The position numbers were made by a program, and so were the translations under genes. Source: Chitinophaga niastensis (GTDB lineage Bacteria; Bacteroidota; Bacteroidia; Chitinophagales; Chitinophagaceae). Taken from it: DNA of 64,000 bases. Positions 42,471-50,281 of this stretch are shown one piece after another (position 1 is the first letter of the stretch; each line of letters starts with the position of its first letter). The stretch lies in assembly GCF_003014755.1 (NCBI RefSeq), contig NZ_PYAW01000006.1, positions 248,001-312,000 of the forward strand. Reading direction: 5' to 3'. The notes below the pieces were generated by a model. That model did no database searches, was not told where the DNA came from, and saw only the letters and a program-made list of their open reading frames with translations.

Positions 42471-42505
42471 TACCGGCAGCACAATCAGTTTTGCAGCTGC
42501 CGGTA
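42471..42505 (-). terminator. Possible terminator downstream of the anchored hypothetical protein
   Basis: TACCGGCAGC (42471-42480) pairs with GCTGCCGGTA (42496-42505) as a perfect 10-bp GC-rich stem. The T run on the minus-strand side is weak, so termination is plausible but not certain. Confidence 0.45.
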
Positions 42506-42512
42506 TGGTTTG

Positions 42513-43247
42513 TTATTTTCCTGCTAAATAATCTTTAAATTCTCCTTTATCGTTGAGTGTTTCTATTTTCGGATTTCCTTTATCGTCTACGTAAATCTTC
42601 ATTCTTACTTTTCCGGTCGGATCAGCTAAGAAAAGCCCGGAACTGTTTTCCCTGGTTCTTCCGATGAATAACCTGTTTTTTACGCCAATGGCCTGTGCCA
42701 GCGCTTTTAGCTTTTCTGCTCTGACGGTGGTATCCTTTATTTGCTGAATGGCTTTAATTTTCTCTACTCTTTCATAGATATCACCTCCGGCAGGATAGTC
42801 GTTGATCACTACTCCACGTTTGATAGTTACTTTATCGTTGTCAAATTCTTCTGCGTTTAAGATCTGTACTACCTGATCTTCATGATATTGATCCATGGTA
42901 AAAGACAAATCGTTACTGGCTTTCCCGTTTTTTGTTTCAGCGGTATAAGTGAGTCCTCCACATTCATCTCCTTCATTATTAAAAAAAATTAATCCGGCCG
43001 GCCGGTCTCTTTTGGGGAGGTTTTTTCCCACCACTCTTCCGGGATGTTGTCTTACCTCATTACTGATCACCATTCTGTAACTTCCATCTTCTCCAATAAC
43101 ATTAATACGTTTTACGGTTAGTTCATCCAGCTTTTGCTCTTTGTCTTTTTCACGGAAGGAGGATACCATGAAGAAAATGAATACCAGTGAACTGACAACT
43201 GTATAACCCATTAAGAAGCTAAGTTTCTTTTCTGTAGTTAATTTCAT
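42513..43247 (-). CDS. Membrane-anchored hypothetical protein
   Basis: The 244-residue protein has one N-terminal membrane helix (FLMGYTVVSSLVFIFFMVSSF) followed by a soluble region with repeated strand motifs: VKRINVIGEDGSYRMVISNE, AGLIFFNNEGDECGGLTY, and a similar C-terminal unit FIGRTRENSSGLFLADPTGKVRMKIYVDD. These look like two beta modules with a helical linker between them (about 145-200). I do not recognise a named domain. It is probably anchored in the inner membrane, facing the periplasm. It is transcribed alone and shows no link to the Rhs gene. Confidence 0.7.
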   Translation of the reverse strand: MKLTTEKKLSFLMGYTVVSSLVFIFFMVSSFREKDKEQKLDELTVKRINVIGEDGSYRMVISNEVRQHPGRVVGKNLPKRDRPAGLIFFNNEGDECGGLTYTAETKNGKASNDLSFTMDQYHEDQVVQILNAEEFDNDKVTIKRGVVINDYPAGGDIYERVEKIKAIQQIKDTTVRAEKLKALAQAIGVKNRLFIGRTRENSSGLFLADPTGKVRMKIYVDDKGNPKIETLNDKGEFKDYLAGK

Positions 43248-43365
43248 GATTTTGGTTTAGGTGTTTTTAAACTGTTACGGTCTAAATTAAAAAAAGTGCA
43301 TCTGTTTTAATTCATCCCTTTAATGGAATTTTGTGATCAATAAACATACAATAAAAAAGTTATCT

Positions 43366-43875
43366 ATGAGAATTGAAAACAGCACATTAGCGGATGTTGA
43401 CACTATCTTCAAGCTGTATGATGAGGGTACCCATTATCAAAAATCAGTAGCAAAGAAGCATTGGCAGGGCTTTGAGCGATCATTGGTAGAAAATGAAATT
43501 AAGGAAAAAAGGCAATGGAAAATAATTGCAGATGAGCAGGTAGTTTGTGTTTTTGCTATCGCATTTAATGATCCTTTGATCTGGAAAGAAAAAGATAACG
43601 ATCCGGCTGTTTATATTCATCGCATAGCCACCAATCCGCTGTTTCGTGGTAATAGTTATGTAAAACATATCATTACCTGGGCAAAAGAGTATGCCCGGAA
43701 TATTAATAAGGATTTCATCAGAATGGATACTGGTAGTGGTAATGAGCGATTAAATAATTACTATATCAGTTGCGGATTTACTTACCTGGGTATTACAACA
43801 CTGGGGGATAGTGATGGTTTGCCTGCTCATTACAGGGGTGGTTCTTCGAGTTTGTTTGAGATAAGATTAAAATGA
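43366..43875 (+). CDS. GNAT-family N-acetyltransferase
   Basis: From the ATG at 43366 (169 residues) the sequence follows the GNAT pattern: MRIENSTLADVDTIFKLYDEG, a central strand WKIIADEQVVCVFAI, the acetyl-CoA-binding segment IHRIATNPLFRGNSYVKHII and a late motif IRMDTGSGNERLNNYYISCG. The substrate is not predictable. The frame is open from a GTG at 43333, but eleven extra residues add nothing to the fold. A good terminator follows. Confidence 0.84.
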   Translation: MRIENSTLADVDTIFKLYDEGTHYQKSVAKKHWQGFERSLVENEIKEKRQWKIIADEQVVCVFAIAFNDPLIWKEKDNDPAVYIHRIATNPLFRGNSYVKHIITWAKEYARNINKDFIRMDTGSGNERLNNYYISCGFTYLGITTLGDSDGLPAHYRGGSSSLFEIRLK

Positions 43876-43885
43876 GGATACTAAT

Positions 43886-43923
43886 AAAAACTCACCCCTC
43901 CTGCCAAAGAGAGGTGAGTTTTT
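43886..43923 (+). terminator. Terminator after GNAT gene
   Basis: AAAAACTCACC (43886-43896) and GGTGAGTTTTT (43913-43923) pair as an 11-bp stem with a partly paired loop and end in T residues. It would also serve the convergent mechanosensitive channel gene. Confidence 0.8.
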
Positions 43924-43980
43924 AATGATGTTAAGAGAAGATAACATTTTGTGAAGCAAAACTATTTATCTTACAAAAAA

Positions 43981-45072
43981 TTATGAAATAAACGCAGGTG
44001 GTGGTGTATCACTTTCGATATAAGCCCTTGTTTTAGGCAAACAATCCGGATAATTTTCTTTGACATATTTGATGAGATTTTCCCGGACATAACAACGCAG
44101 ATCAAAAGCGTTTCCCGAATTAGCAGCACTCATCAAAGCCCTTACTTCTATGGTACGTTCAGTTGTATTAGTTACCTGCAGTGTATTCACCCGTTTATCC
44201 CAAAGGGGAGAAGCATTCAGCAGCCTGTCCAGTTCCATTCTTAGTTTGTCAACCGGAATGGTGTAATCCATATAGAAAAATGCAGTACCCAGTATTTCAG
44301 CACCGGTACGGGTCCAGTTTTGAAAGGGCTTTTCTATAAAATAGTTGATAGGTAAAATCAGTTTACGCTGATCCCATATATTCAACACCACATAAGTTAG
44401 GGTAATTTCTTCCACACGTCCCCATTCTCCTTCCACTACTAACACATCATCAATACGGATAGGTTGTGTAAATGCGATCTGAAAACCAGCGAGTAAGTTA
44501 CCGAGCGATTTTTGTGCAGCAAAACCAATAATAATACCGCCTACACCCACACCCGTAAGTAAACCAGCGCCCAACTTACGCATACTGTCAAAGCTCAATA
44601 ATATAATACAGGCTGTTAATATCAGGATGATGGCAACGGATAGTTTCCGTATAAACTGTAGCTGGGTGCGTATTTTCCGCTCTTTGAGGTTGTTGGCTTT
44701 GTTGAGGTCATACGCATGATACACATAATCTTCCATTACTTTTATGATGCCTATTACCAACGCGGCAAATGACAGGGTTAAGGCTATCTCTGCCAGTTTG
44801 CTCAATGTGGGGATGTACTGTGGACTTACCCGCATCAAAGGCATCATCATATTGAGTATGAGCAAGGGTAAGAAATAATTGAAAGCCTTGCCCAGGTGGT
44901 ACATTACACTATGTACCAGGGAAAATTCGCCCTGGGACTGTGCTGGCCGGCGTAAGAATAAAGACAGCAAAAACTTGATCAGCCATCCTACTATTACTGA
45001 AATGCCAACCAGCATCAAATCCCACAAAAAATCCGGCAATTGGTCTGTTTTTTCTAAAAATTGAGTCCACAT
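43981..45072 (-). CDS. Small-conductance mechanosensitive channel (MscS family)
   Basis: The 363-residue protein has about four membrane helices, the last being the pore-lining TM3 with LGAGLLTGVGVGGIIIGFAAQKSLGNLLAGF, followed by the beta domain (DDVLVVEGEWGRVEEITLTYV and LPINYFIEKPFQNWTR). This is a standard short MscS, which opens under membrane tension to release solutes. It is the last gene of a minus-strand array behind a TonB receptor, 29 bases after a small membrane protein gene, so coordinated expression with envelope stress is plausible. Confidence 0.9.
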   Translation of the reverse strand: MWTQFLEKTDQLPDFLWDLMLVGISVIVGWLIKFLLSLFLRRPAQSQGEFSLVHSVMYHLGKAFNYFLPLLILNMMMPLMRVSPQYIPTLSKLAEIALTLSFAALVIGIIKVMEDYVYHAYDLNKANNLKERKIRTQLQFIRKLSVAIILILTACIILLSFDSMRKLGAGLLTGVGVGGIIIGFAAQKSLGNLLAGFQIAFTQPIRIDDVLVVEGEWGRVEEITLTYVVLNIWDQRKLILPINYFIEKPFQNWTRTGAEILGTAFFYMDYTIPVDKLRMELDRLLNASPLWDKRVNTLQVTNTTERTIEVRALMSAANSGNAFDLRCYVRENLIKYVKENYPDCLPKTRAYIESDTPPPAFIS

Positions 45073-45101
45073 GGCCAGCAGGGCGTCAAAAAAGGTGCCG
45101 G

Positions 45102-45359
45102 TTAATGTTTGTCAATAGAAGAATCCGACACCATTTCATGTTGGTAACCGCACCGTTGCCACTGACCATGATGCATGAAAGCCATCCGCATCAACATCAC
45201 ATTTGCAGCAATAAACAACACAATAGCCAGGATAGTGGCGATTTTTGTAATGGTAGTCAAGGATTTTTTCTTTGAGAATCCTCCGAAAACGTACCCGATA
45301 ATGAACACCATACAAGTAATAAACAATATTCGTATGATGATGATGAATGCAAATCCCAT
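45102..45359 (-). CDS. Small two-helix membrane protein
   Basis: The 85 residues contain two strongly hydrophobic segments (AFIIIIRILFITCMVFIIGYV and IATILAIVLFIAANVMLM) separated by a basic turn (FSKKKSL), and a polar, His-rich tail. No family is recognised. It lies between the secreted helical protein and MscS genes with gaps of 23 and 29 bases, so it is surely part of that transcript and may be an accessory subunit of the channel. Confidence 0.6.
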   Translation of the reverse strand: MGFAFIIIIRILFITCMVFIIGYVFGGFSKKKSLTTITKIATILAIVLFIAANVMLMRMAFMHHGQWQRCGYQHEMVSDSSIDKH

Positions 45360-45382
45360 GGTATGAAATTTTTAAAGATGAA

Positions 45383-46036
45383 TTATTTGTATTTACTCAG
45401 GAGCTCCGTATCTTCTGCTTTACCCCAATGTGGGTTAACGCCTGCGGATGCATTTCCCAGATGCTGTAAACTCTCTGTAGCCAGTTGTTTAGCCAGTTGC
45501 TTATCTCCACCCCACATTTTTGGTGTATTATATTTTACCCATGCTGCCACATAAGCAGCCCTCGGATTTTGTGGATACAGCTGTGTTGCCTGCCGGAGGT
45601 ACTGATCTGATAACATGCCATATTTTCTGCCATAAGTCATAGGATTAATGAACACCTTAGTGCGATATACCATGCTCAGCACCGTGTATACTTCAGACAA
45701 TTCATTTTTCTGACGAACAGTATCCAGCAATGACGCTGCTTTTTTAGCCTGCTCTTCACCACGGTTACTATAGGGTTCAATCTTATCGCCATCATCCTGG
45801 TAAAGAAATCCGATTTTGGCATTGCAGAAAGCAGCGTAATAATAAGGCAGCCAGGCATTACTTTGTGCGGCAATACCGGCAAACGTTTTTTCCAGGACTT
45901 CGTAATCTCTGGCAGTTTGCGCCTGGTCGAGTTTTGTTACGGCATTTTGCAAAGCATCGGCAGCTGCTGTTGTTTGAGCAAAGCCGGCAATGCTGAATAA
46001 TACAAGGGCCAGGGCAGTAATGATTTGTTTTTTCAT
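45383..46036 (-). CDS. Exported helical (TPR-like) protein
   Basis: A signal peptide (KKQIITALALVLFSIAGFAQ) precedes about 195 mostly helical residues with tetratricopeptide-like spacing: ARDYEVLEKTFAGIAAQSNAWLPYYYAAF, NELSEVYTVLSMVYRTKVF and QYLRQATQLYPQNPRAAYVAAWVKY. The protein is periplasmic or surface-exposed and probably a binding scaffold. The gene starts 20 bases after the TonB receptor gene on the same strand; pairs of receptor and TPR-like exported protein occur in other Bacteroidota. Function unknown. Confidence 0.7.
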   Translation of the reverse strand: MKKQIITALALVLFSIAGFAQTTAAADALQNAVTKLDQAQTARDYEVLEKTFAGIAAQSNAWLPYYYAAFCNAKIGFLYQDDGDKIEPYSNRGEEQAKKAASLLDTVRQKNELSEVYTVLSMVYRTKVFINPMTYGRKYGMLSDQYLRQATQLYPQNPRAAYVAAWVKYNTPKMWGGDKQLAKQLATESLQHLGNASAGVNPHWGKAEDTELLSKYK

Positions 46037-46056
46037 TTTTTTTGTTTTACGATTTG

Positions 46057-48159
46057 TTATAAATTTTTATTAAGAAAATCATCTGTACGATCTATGCCGA
46101 AACTCATCCATAAACCTATAAAAAAGCTTCGTGTAGCCGGTAGGGTTACAGGCACTTTATTAGTGCCATCAAAACTGTAGTTATAGCCAAACACCTGTTT
46201 GGTACCCAGCAGGTTATTCACGCCAAAGGCAAACCCTGAGAAGTCTTTTCGTTTCCAGTTTTTAAAGAAAGCGCACAAATAGGCTACATGCAGGTTCATG
46301 ACGCTATAGGCCCTGGTAGTTCCCTGATCAGAAATTTGTGTGCCCTTGTCGGCGGCATTGTAGCGGATGTCGTAATAGGGCCTGCCGGCGGCCAGCGAAT
46401 AAGACAGGTTAAAGCTGGTGGAGATATCCGCGAAAAACTTTTTAATGGCTACTGTAGCGGTATGCGGTGCGGCAAAAGAAGGGCGCATCACCTCCGGATA
46501 ATCCAGGTAATCCCGTTTGGTATCCAGGTAGGTGTACGTTACCCAGTAGTCCAGGTTTTTGACCGACTTTTTATCCCGCCAGAATAATTCCACCCCCTGC
46601 GCATATCCCTTCCCGTTATTACTGAGTACCGGAACGGTTTTAACCAGGTTTTTGTACTGCTTATAATAGGCTTCCACTCTAAAGAAGCGGTTGCTGGCCT
46701 TCCTGGTGTAATTGAGCACATAATGGGTGGCATTGGAAAAAGTAAGCTGATGGGTTTGATACAGAAAATCGTTCAGCGGTTCCTGGTAAAAAATACCATA
46801 AGCCAGATTAAACTGACCACCATCAGGAAGACGATAAGCGAGGCTCAGTCGCGGTGCCAGCACTGTTTTACCCAATACCCCGGAGTATTCCAGCCGTAGC
46901 CCTGCTTTAGCGGCCAGGTTATCTGCTAAATAAATATCTCCTTCCACAAAGGCGGCGGTTAAATGATCGGTGAGCCGCAACGCAGTATCATCAGATATGC
47001 CATTGTCTTTGGAATAAAAATGTTCTCCACCAAAACGTAATGCCTGGTTACGGGAAAAGAGCCGGGTAAATAACACCCTGGCCTGTGCAAAATCAGATGC
47101 TACATGCAGGTGATTATTTTTATCGCTGAATGGGGCATAAGGGATACTGATAGTATGTCCTGCGCCATCCCTGAGGGTGTTGGTTACATCACGCTGGTTA
47201 TAGCTATAAGCTACGCCTGCATCCATTCTCCAGTCATCCGTGAGATAAGTGCGATAGCTGAGATTGTTATAATTGTTCCTGCCTTTAACCTGGTACCCGG
47301 CGCGTAAAGCAGGGCTGTCTATATCAGGATTATTCATGCCAACATTGCTGATGTTCCAGTTGGTATAAAACTTCAGCATACCTGTTTTTCCCGTTTTAAT
47401 CCGGAAGTTGGCATCGCCTTCCAGGTATTCCGGTCCGCTGAAATAATCAGGCTTTTGAGATACGATGGAATTATAAAGCGATTGATTACTGTAATTAATA
47501 TTTACGCCATAACTGCTTTTATTATTGGTAGCCAGGTGTTGAAATCCGGTGCCGATGTTAGCAGGGAAGATGTGTAAAGAAGCAGATGTTTTTTCCGGCA
47601 GATCAACGCTTTCCAGAATTAAAGCACTGCTCATTGCCTGACCATACAACGCAGAGTATCCTCCGGAGCTGAACAATATGCCTTTAAACAGGAAGGGGTT
47701 AATCCGCGCATATTGTTGTATGCCGGGTACAGAAGGATAGTTGGGGTTTTTCAGCAACGTGCCGTCAATGAATTGTTTTGTTTCATCACCGGTACCACCG
47801 CGTACAAACAGGCCTTCCTGTTCCCCGATTTGCTGTGCGCCAGGCAACGAGCGCAGTGCCTGGCTGATGTCTCCATAACTGCCCGCAACGGTAACGGCGT
47901 CTATAGGTGTGAGAGCGGCGCCTTTGGCCTTGTCGCTCGCTTCAAAAGCACCGGCACTGATAATTACTTCATGTAAGGCATGCGTAGCTTTATGAATAAC
48001 AGTATCTGCTTTAATAGCAGAATCGGACGGGATCGTATCTTTTTTTATGGAGGTATCACCATTCACGGTAGCTGCTACCTTATGTTGTGCGAACACTACC
48101 TGGCTGAAGAAGAGTAGTAAAATTGCCGGTATCCGGTATTGTTTTGCATTTGTTTTCAT
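46057..48159 (-). CDS. TonB-dependent receptor
   Basis: The 700-residue protein has a signal peptide (IPAILLLFFSQVVFAQ), an N-terminal stretch with repeated Lys/Asp residues, then the plug domain (EVIISAGAFEASDKAKGAAL, FVRGGTGDETKQFIDG, GILFSSGGYSALYGQAMSSAL) and a beta-barrel ending with FIGLWMSFGID. There is no carboxypeptidase-like extension and no SusD partner. The ligand is unknown. A CGACAGG...GTAGCGACAA element lies 66-87 bases upstream; a related one precedes the nearby histidine kinase gene, which suggests that the LytS/LytTR pair controls this receptor. Confidence 0.86.
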   Translation of the reverse strand: MKTNAKQYRIPAILLLFFSQVVFAQHKVAATVNGDTSIKKDTIPSDSAIKADTVIHKATHALHEVIISAGAFEASDKAKGAALTPIDAVTVAGSYGDISQALRSLPGAQQIGEQEGLFVRGGTGDETKQFIDGTLLKNPNYPSVPGIQQYARINPFLFKGILFSSGGYSALYGQAMSSALILESVDLPEKTSASLHIFPANIGTGFQHLATNNKSSYGVNINYSNQSLYNSIVSQKPDYFSGPEYLEGDANFRIKTGKTGMLKFYTNWNISNVGMNNPDIDSPALRAGYQVKGRNNYNNLSYRTYLTDDWRMDAGVAYSYNQRDVTNTLRDGAGHTISIPYAPFSDKNNHLHVASDFAQARVLFTRLFSRNQALRFGGEHFYSKDNGISDDTALRLTDHLTAAFVEGDIYLADNLAAKAGLRLEYSGVLGKTVLAPRLSLAYRLPDGGQFNLAYGIFYQEPLNDFLYQTHQLTFSNATHYVLNYTRKASNRFFRVEAYYKQYKNLVKTVPVLSNNGKGYAQGVELFWRDKKSVKNLDYWVTYTYLDTKRDYLDYPEVMRPSFAAPHTATVAIKKFFADISTSFNLSYSLAAGRPYYDIRYNAADKGTQISDQGTTRAYSVMNLHVAYLCAFFKNWKRKDFSGFAFGVNNLLGTKQVFGYNYSFDGTNKVPVTLPATRSFFIGLWMSFGIDRTDDFLNKNL

Positions 48160-48224
48160 TACCTGTGATATGATTTACAGGCAAAGCTATAGCGAAGAAC
48201 AAGCACTATTTTGGAGAATAGACC

Positions 48225-48246
48225 CGACAGGAAAGTGTAGCGACAA
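48225..48246 (-). promoter_or_regulatory. LytTR-type operator candidate upstream of TonB receptor
   Basis: CGACAGG (48225-48231) and GTAGCGACAA (48237-48246) are shared with a site at 50102-50128 upstream of the kinase gene, but with five bases less between them. Each site contains a direct repeat of CGACA, the layout expected for a LytTR dimer. See the kinase-side site for comparison. Confidence 0.55.
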
Positions 48247-48265
48247 AAAAGGAAATTGCGGGAAT

Positions 48266-48976
48266 TTAATTTTCAAAACGGTTAAGAATACGGGTCACAT
48301 TTTCTTTATAAAACTCACTTACGGGCACTTCCTTTTTCCCGATACAAACGAAATCACGTTTAACGGTAGTGATCTTTGCAACAGCTACGAGGTAAGATTT
48401 ATGCGTGCGTATAAAAGCCGTTGGAGAGAGCTTTTCTTCCAGTGCTTTGATGGTCATGCGGGTAAGCACCGGCTGAGGGGAGGAGGATAAATGGATTTTG
48501 ATATAGTCTTTTAAGCCTTCTATGTATTCAATATCTGCTACTACAATTTTTACCAGCGTGTATTCCACGTTCACAAAAAAATCGGATACTTCATTTGTGG
48601 CCGCTGCCTGTACCTGCTTTAACCGGAATAATTCGTTGGCGCGATTACATGCTTTCAGGAAACGTTCAAAGGAGAAAGGTTTCAACAGATAGTCTACCAC
48701 ATGAAGATTAAATGCCTCCAGGGCATATTGTTCGTAAGCGGTTACCAGGATAACCATGGGCGGGTTTTGCAGCGACTGCAGAAACTGCAATCCGTTCAGC
48801 CTCGGCATCTGTATGTCCAGGAAAATGAGGTCTACCTGCTCCTCTTGCAGTACTTCGTATGCCTCCAGTGCATTTTTGCATGTTTTGATGAGCTGCAAAA
48901 ATGGTAGCTGCCGGATATTATCTTCCAACAGTTCACGAACCAGTTGTTCATCATCTATAGCAATACAACGTATCAT
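48266..48976 (-). CDS. LytTR-family response regulator
   Basis: Receiver domain with Asp54 in LIFLDIQMPRL, switch Thr in LVTAYEQYALEAF and Lys in YLLKPFSFERF, followed by a LytTR DNA-binding domain (VNVEYTLVKIVVADIEYIEGLKDYIKI, PTAFIRTHKSYLVAV). It overlaps the kinase gene by four bases. The TonB receptor gene is next on the same strand, and the shared repeats upstream of both suggest direct regulation. Confidence 0.9.
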   Translation of the reverse strand: MIRCIAIDDEQLVRELLEDNIRQLPFLQLIKTCKNALEAYEVLQEEQVDLIFLDIQMPRLNGLQFLQSLQNPPMVILVTAYEQYALEAFNLHVVDYLLKPFSFERFLKACNRANELFRLKQVQAAATNEVSDFFVNVEYTLVKIVVADIEYIEGLKDYIKIHLSSSPQPVLTRMTIKALEEKLSPTAFIRTHKSYLVAVAKITTVKRDFVCIGKKEVPVSEFYKENVTRILNRFEN

Positions 48977-50058
48977 GTCAGTTCCAAAGTTAAAGTAATA
49001 TGAAACAAATTATTCTGATCGCTGATGATTAATTTATGCCGGCCTTTATACAGTAAATCCAAGCGGGATCTGACGTTGGAAAGGCCAATACCGGAATTTT
49101 CATCTTTACTGCTATCCGGATCATTATCAAATTGATTCCATACTTCAAAAGTCAGTATATCGTTAGCAACAGCTAATTGTATGTTGATCTTTGGTTGTTG
49201 AATGTTACCCATCCCGTGTTTAAAGGCATTCTCTACAAAAGGGATCAGCAGCATAGGTTCTATGGTATAATGACTATCTGTATCCTCCAATTGCATATTG
49301 TTTTCAATCTGCACATCGCTGCCAAAACGCAGTTTTTGTAATTCAATATAACTGTTGAGATATGCTATTTCTTTGGTGAGCATTACTTTTTTACCCTGTG
49401 TATCATACAACATATATCGCATCAGCTCAGAAAGTCTTATCAGCGCAGGTTCCAGCTGATCAGACTTTTTTCTGGCGAGAGAAACCAGGTTGGTCAAAAC
49501 ATTAAACAGGAAATGCGGACTGACCTGCGACCGAAGAAATTTTAGTTCTGTGGTAAGCTGCTCTGCCTGTTTTTCTTTTTGTTCTTTTTCATAATTTATT
49601 TTATCAAGCACTTTGCGATAAACAAGGCTGATGATGTATGTACCAATAGAAGGAGCAAAAACAAATTTATAGGCGGCAATATTTCCCAGTAGTTCCGGGA
49701 ACCAGTGCGCCATTATAAAATATTTCAACTGGAACGATCCCGCAATAAGCAGGATCACACCGGGGATATAAATCCACCAGCGCCGCCGGTTTAAAAAATT
49801 AGGACATAAGAAATAGGCATTGGTATAAAAAATAACCATATGGATGACGCCACATACGGTAAAGAATAATCCGGGTAAGCTACCTATTTTATAGGCATGG
49901 TCTGCTGAAGAAACAAAATAGGGTAGCGACAACAGGATGCCCCATATCAGAATATGGAGCGAAATACTGATACTTTTTGATTTAAGAAGTCCTTTCATTT
50001 GTCGTAGCGATAAAGCTACTGATTTTTTTATACGCTTTACTACAATTGGTACCATCAC
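48973..50058 (-). CDS. LytS/YehU-type sensor histidine kinase
   Basis: The 361-residue kinase has four N-terminal membrane helices (LHILIWGILLSLPYF, FFTVCGVIHMVIFYTNAYF, WWIYIPGVILLIAGSF and FAPSIGTYIISLVYRKV), a coiled-coil connector and the His_kinase motif FLRSQVSPHFLFNVLTNL, then LLIPFVENAFKHG (N-box) and GIGLSNVRSRLDLLYKG. It has no periplasmic sensor domain, so it probably senses within the membrane. The upstream region (50059-50281) is shared with the divergent MFS gene. Confidence 0.88.
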   Translation of the reverse strand: MMVPIVVKRIKKSVALSLRQMKGLLKSKSISISLHILIWGILLSLPYFVSSADHAYKIGSLPGLFFTVCGVIHMVIFYTNAYFLCPNFLNRRRWWIYIPGVILLIAGSFQLKYFIMAHWFPELLGNIAAYKFVFAPSIGTYIISLVYRKVLDKINYEKEQKEKQAEQLTTELKFLRSQVSPHFLFNVLTNLVSLARKKSDQLEPALIRLSELMRYMLYDTQGKKVMLTKEIAYLNSYIELQKLRFGSDVQIENNMQLEDTDSHYTIEPMLLIPFVENAFKHGMGNIQQPKINIQLAVANDILTFEVWNQFDNDPDSSKDENSGIGLSNVRSRLDLLYKGRHKLIISDQNNLFHITLTLELT

Positions 50059-50101
50059 TTTCCAAAACTACCCGTATCAAATGTTTTTCGGGAAGATGAA
50101 T

Positions 50102-50128
50102 CGACAGGAAGGGTAATTGTAGCGACAA
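50102..50128 (-). promoter_or_regulatory. LytTR-type operator candidate upstream of histidine kinase
   Basis: CGACAGG (50102-50108) and GTAGCGACAA (50119-50128) flank an AT-rich centre. The CGACA repeats are 21 bases apart, two helical turns, which is the normal spacing for LytTR binding. It is 44-70 bases upstream of the kinase start, so autoregulation is likely. Confidence 0.55.
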
Positions 50129-50234
50129 CCCCTGTAAGTATCAATTTTTAAAATTCAATACCAAACCCCATACATGACGTAATCAGCACCTTAATTTGCC
50201 GCTTTCACACCCTATTTGTTATGCATAGGGATAC

Positions 50235-50242
50235 TAGCTTTG
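50235..50242 (+). promoter_or_regulatory. Promoter -7 element of the MFS gene
   Basis: TAGCTTTG matches TAnnTTTG, the -7 element of the Bacteroidota primary sigma factor, 40 bases before the MFS start. A TTTG at 50215-50218 is the likely -33 element, though its spacing is a few bases short. Confidence 0.45.
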
Positions 50243-50281
50243 TAACAGTTCTTCAGTTGCAATTATTCAAACAGATATCCA

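Noticed and set aside
42300..42512. A further immunity or chaperone gene upstream of the Rhs gene
   Set aside because: No open frame with plausible codons was seen in this 213-base gap on either strand.
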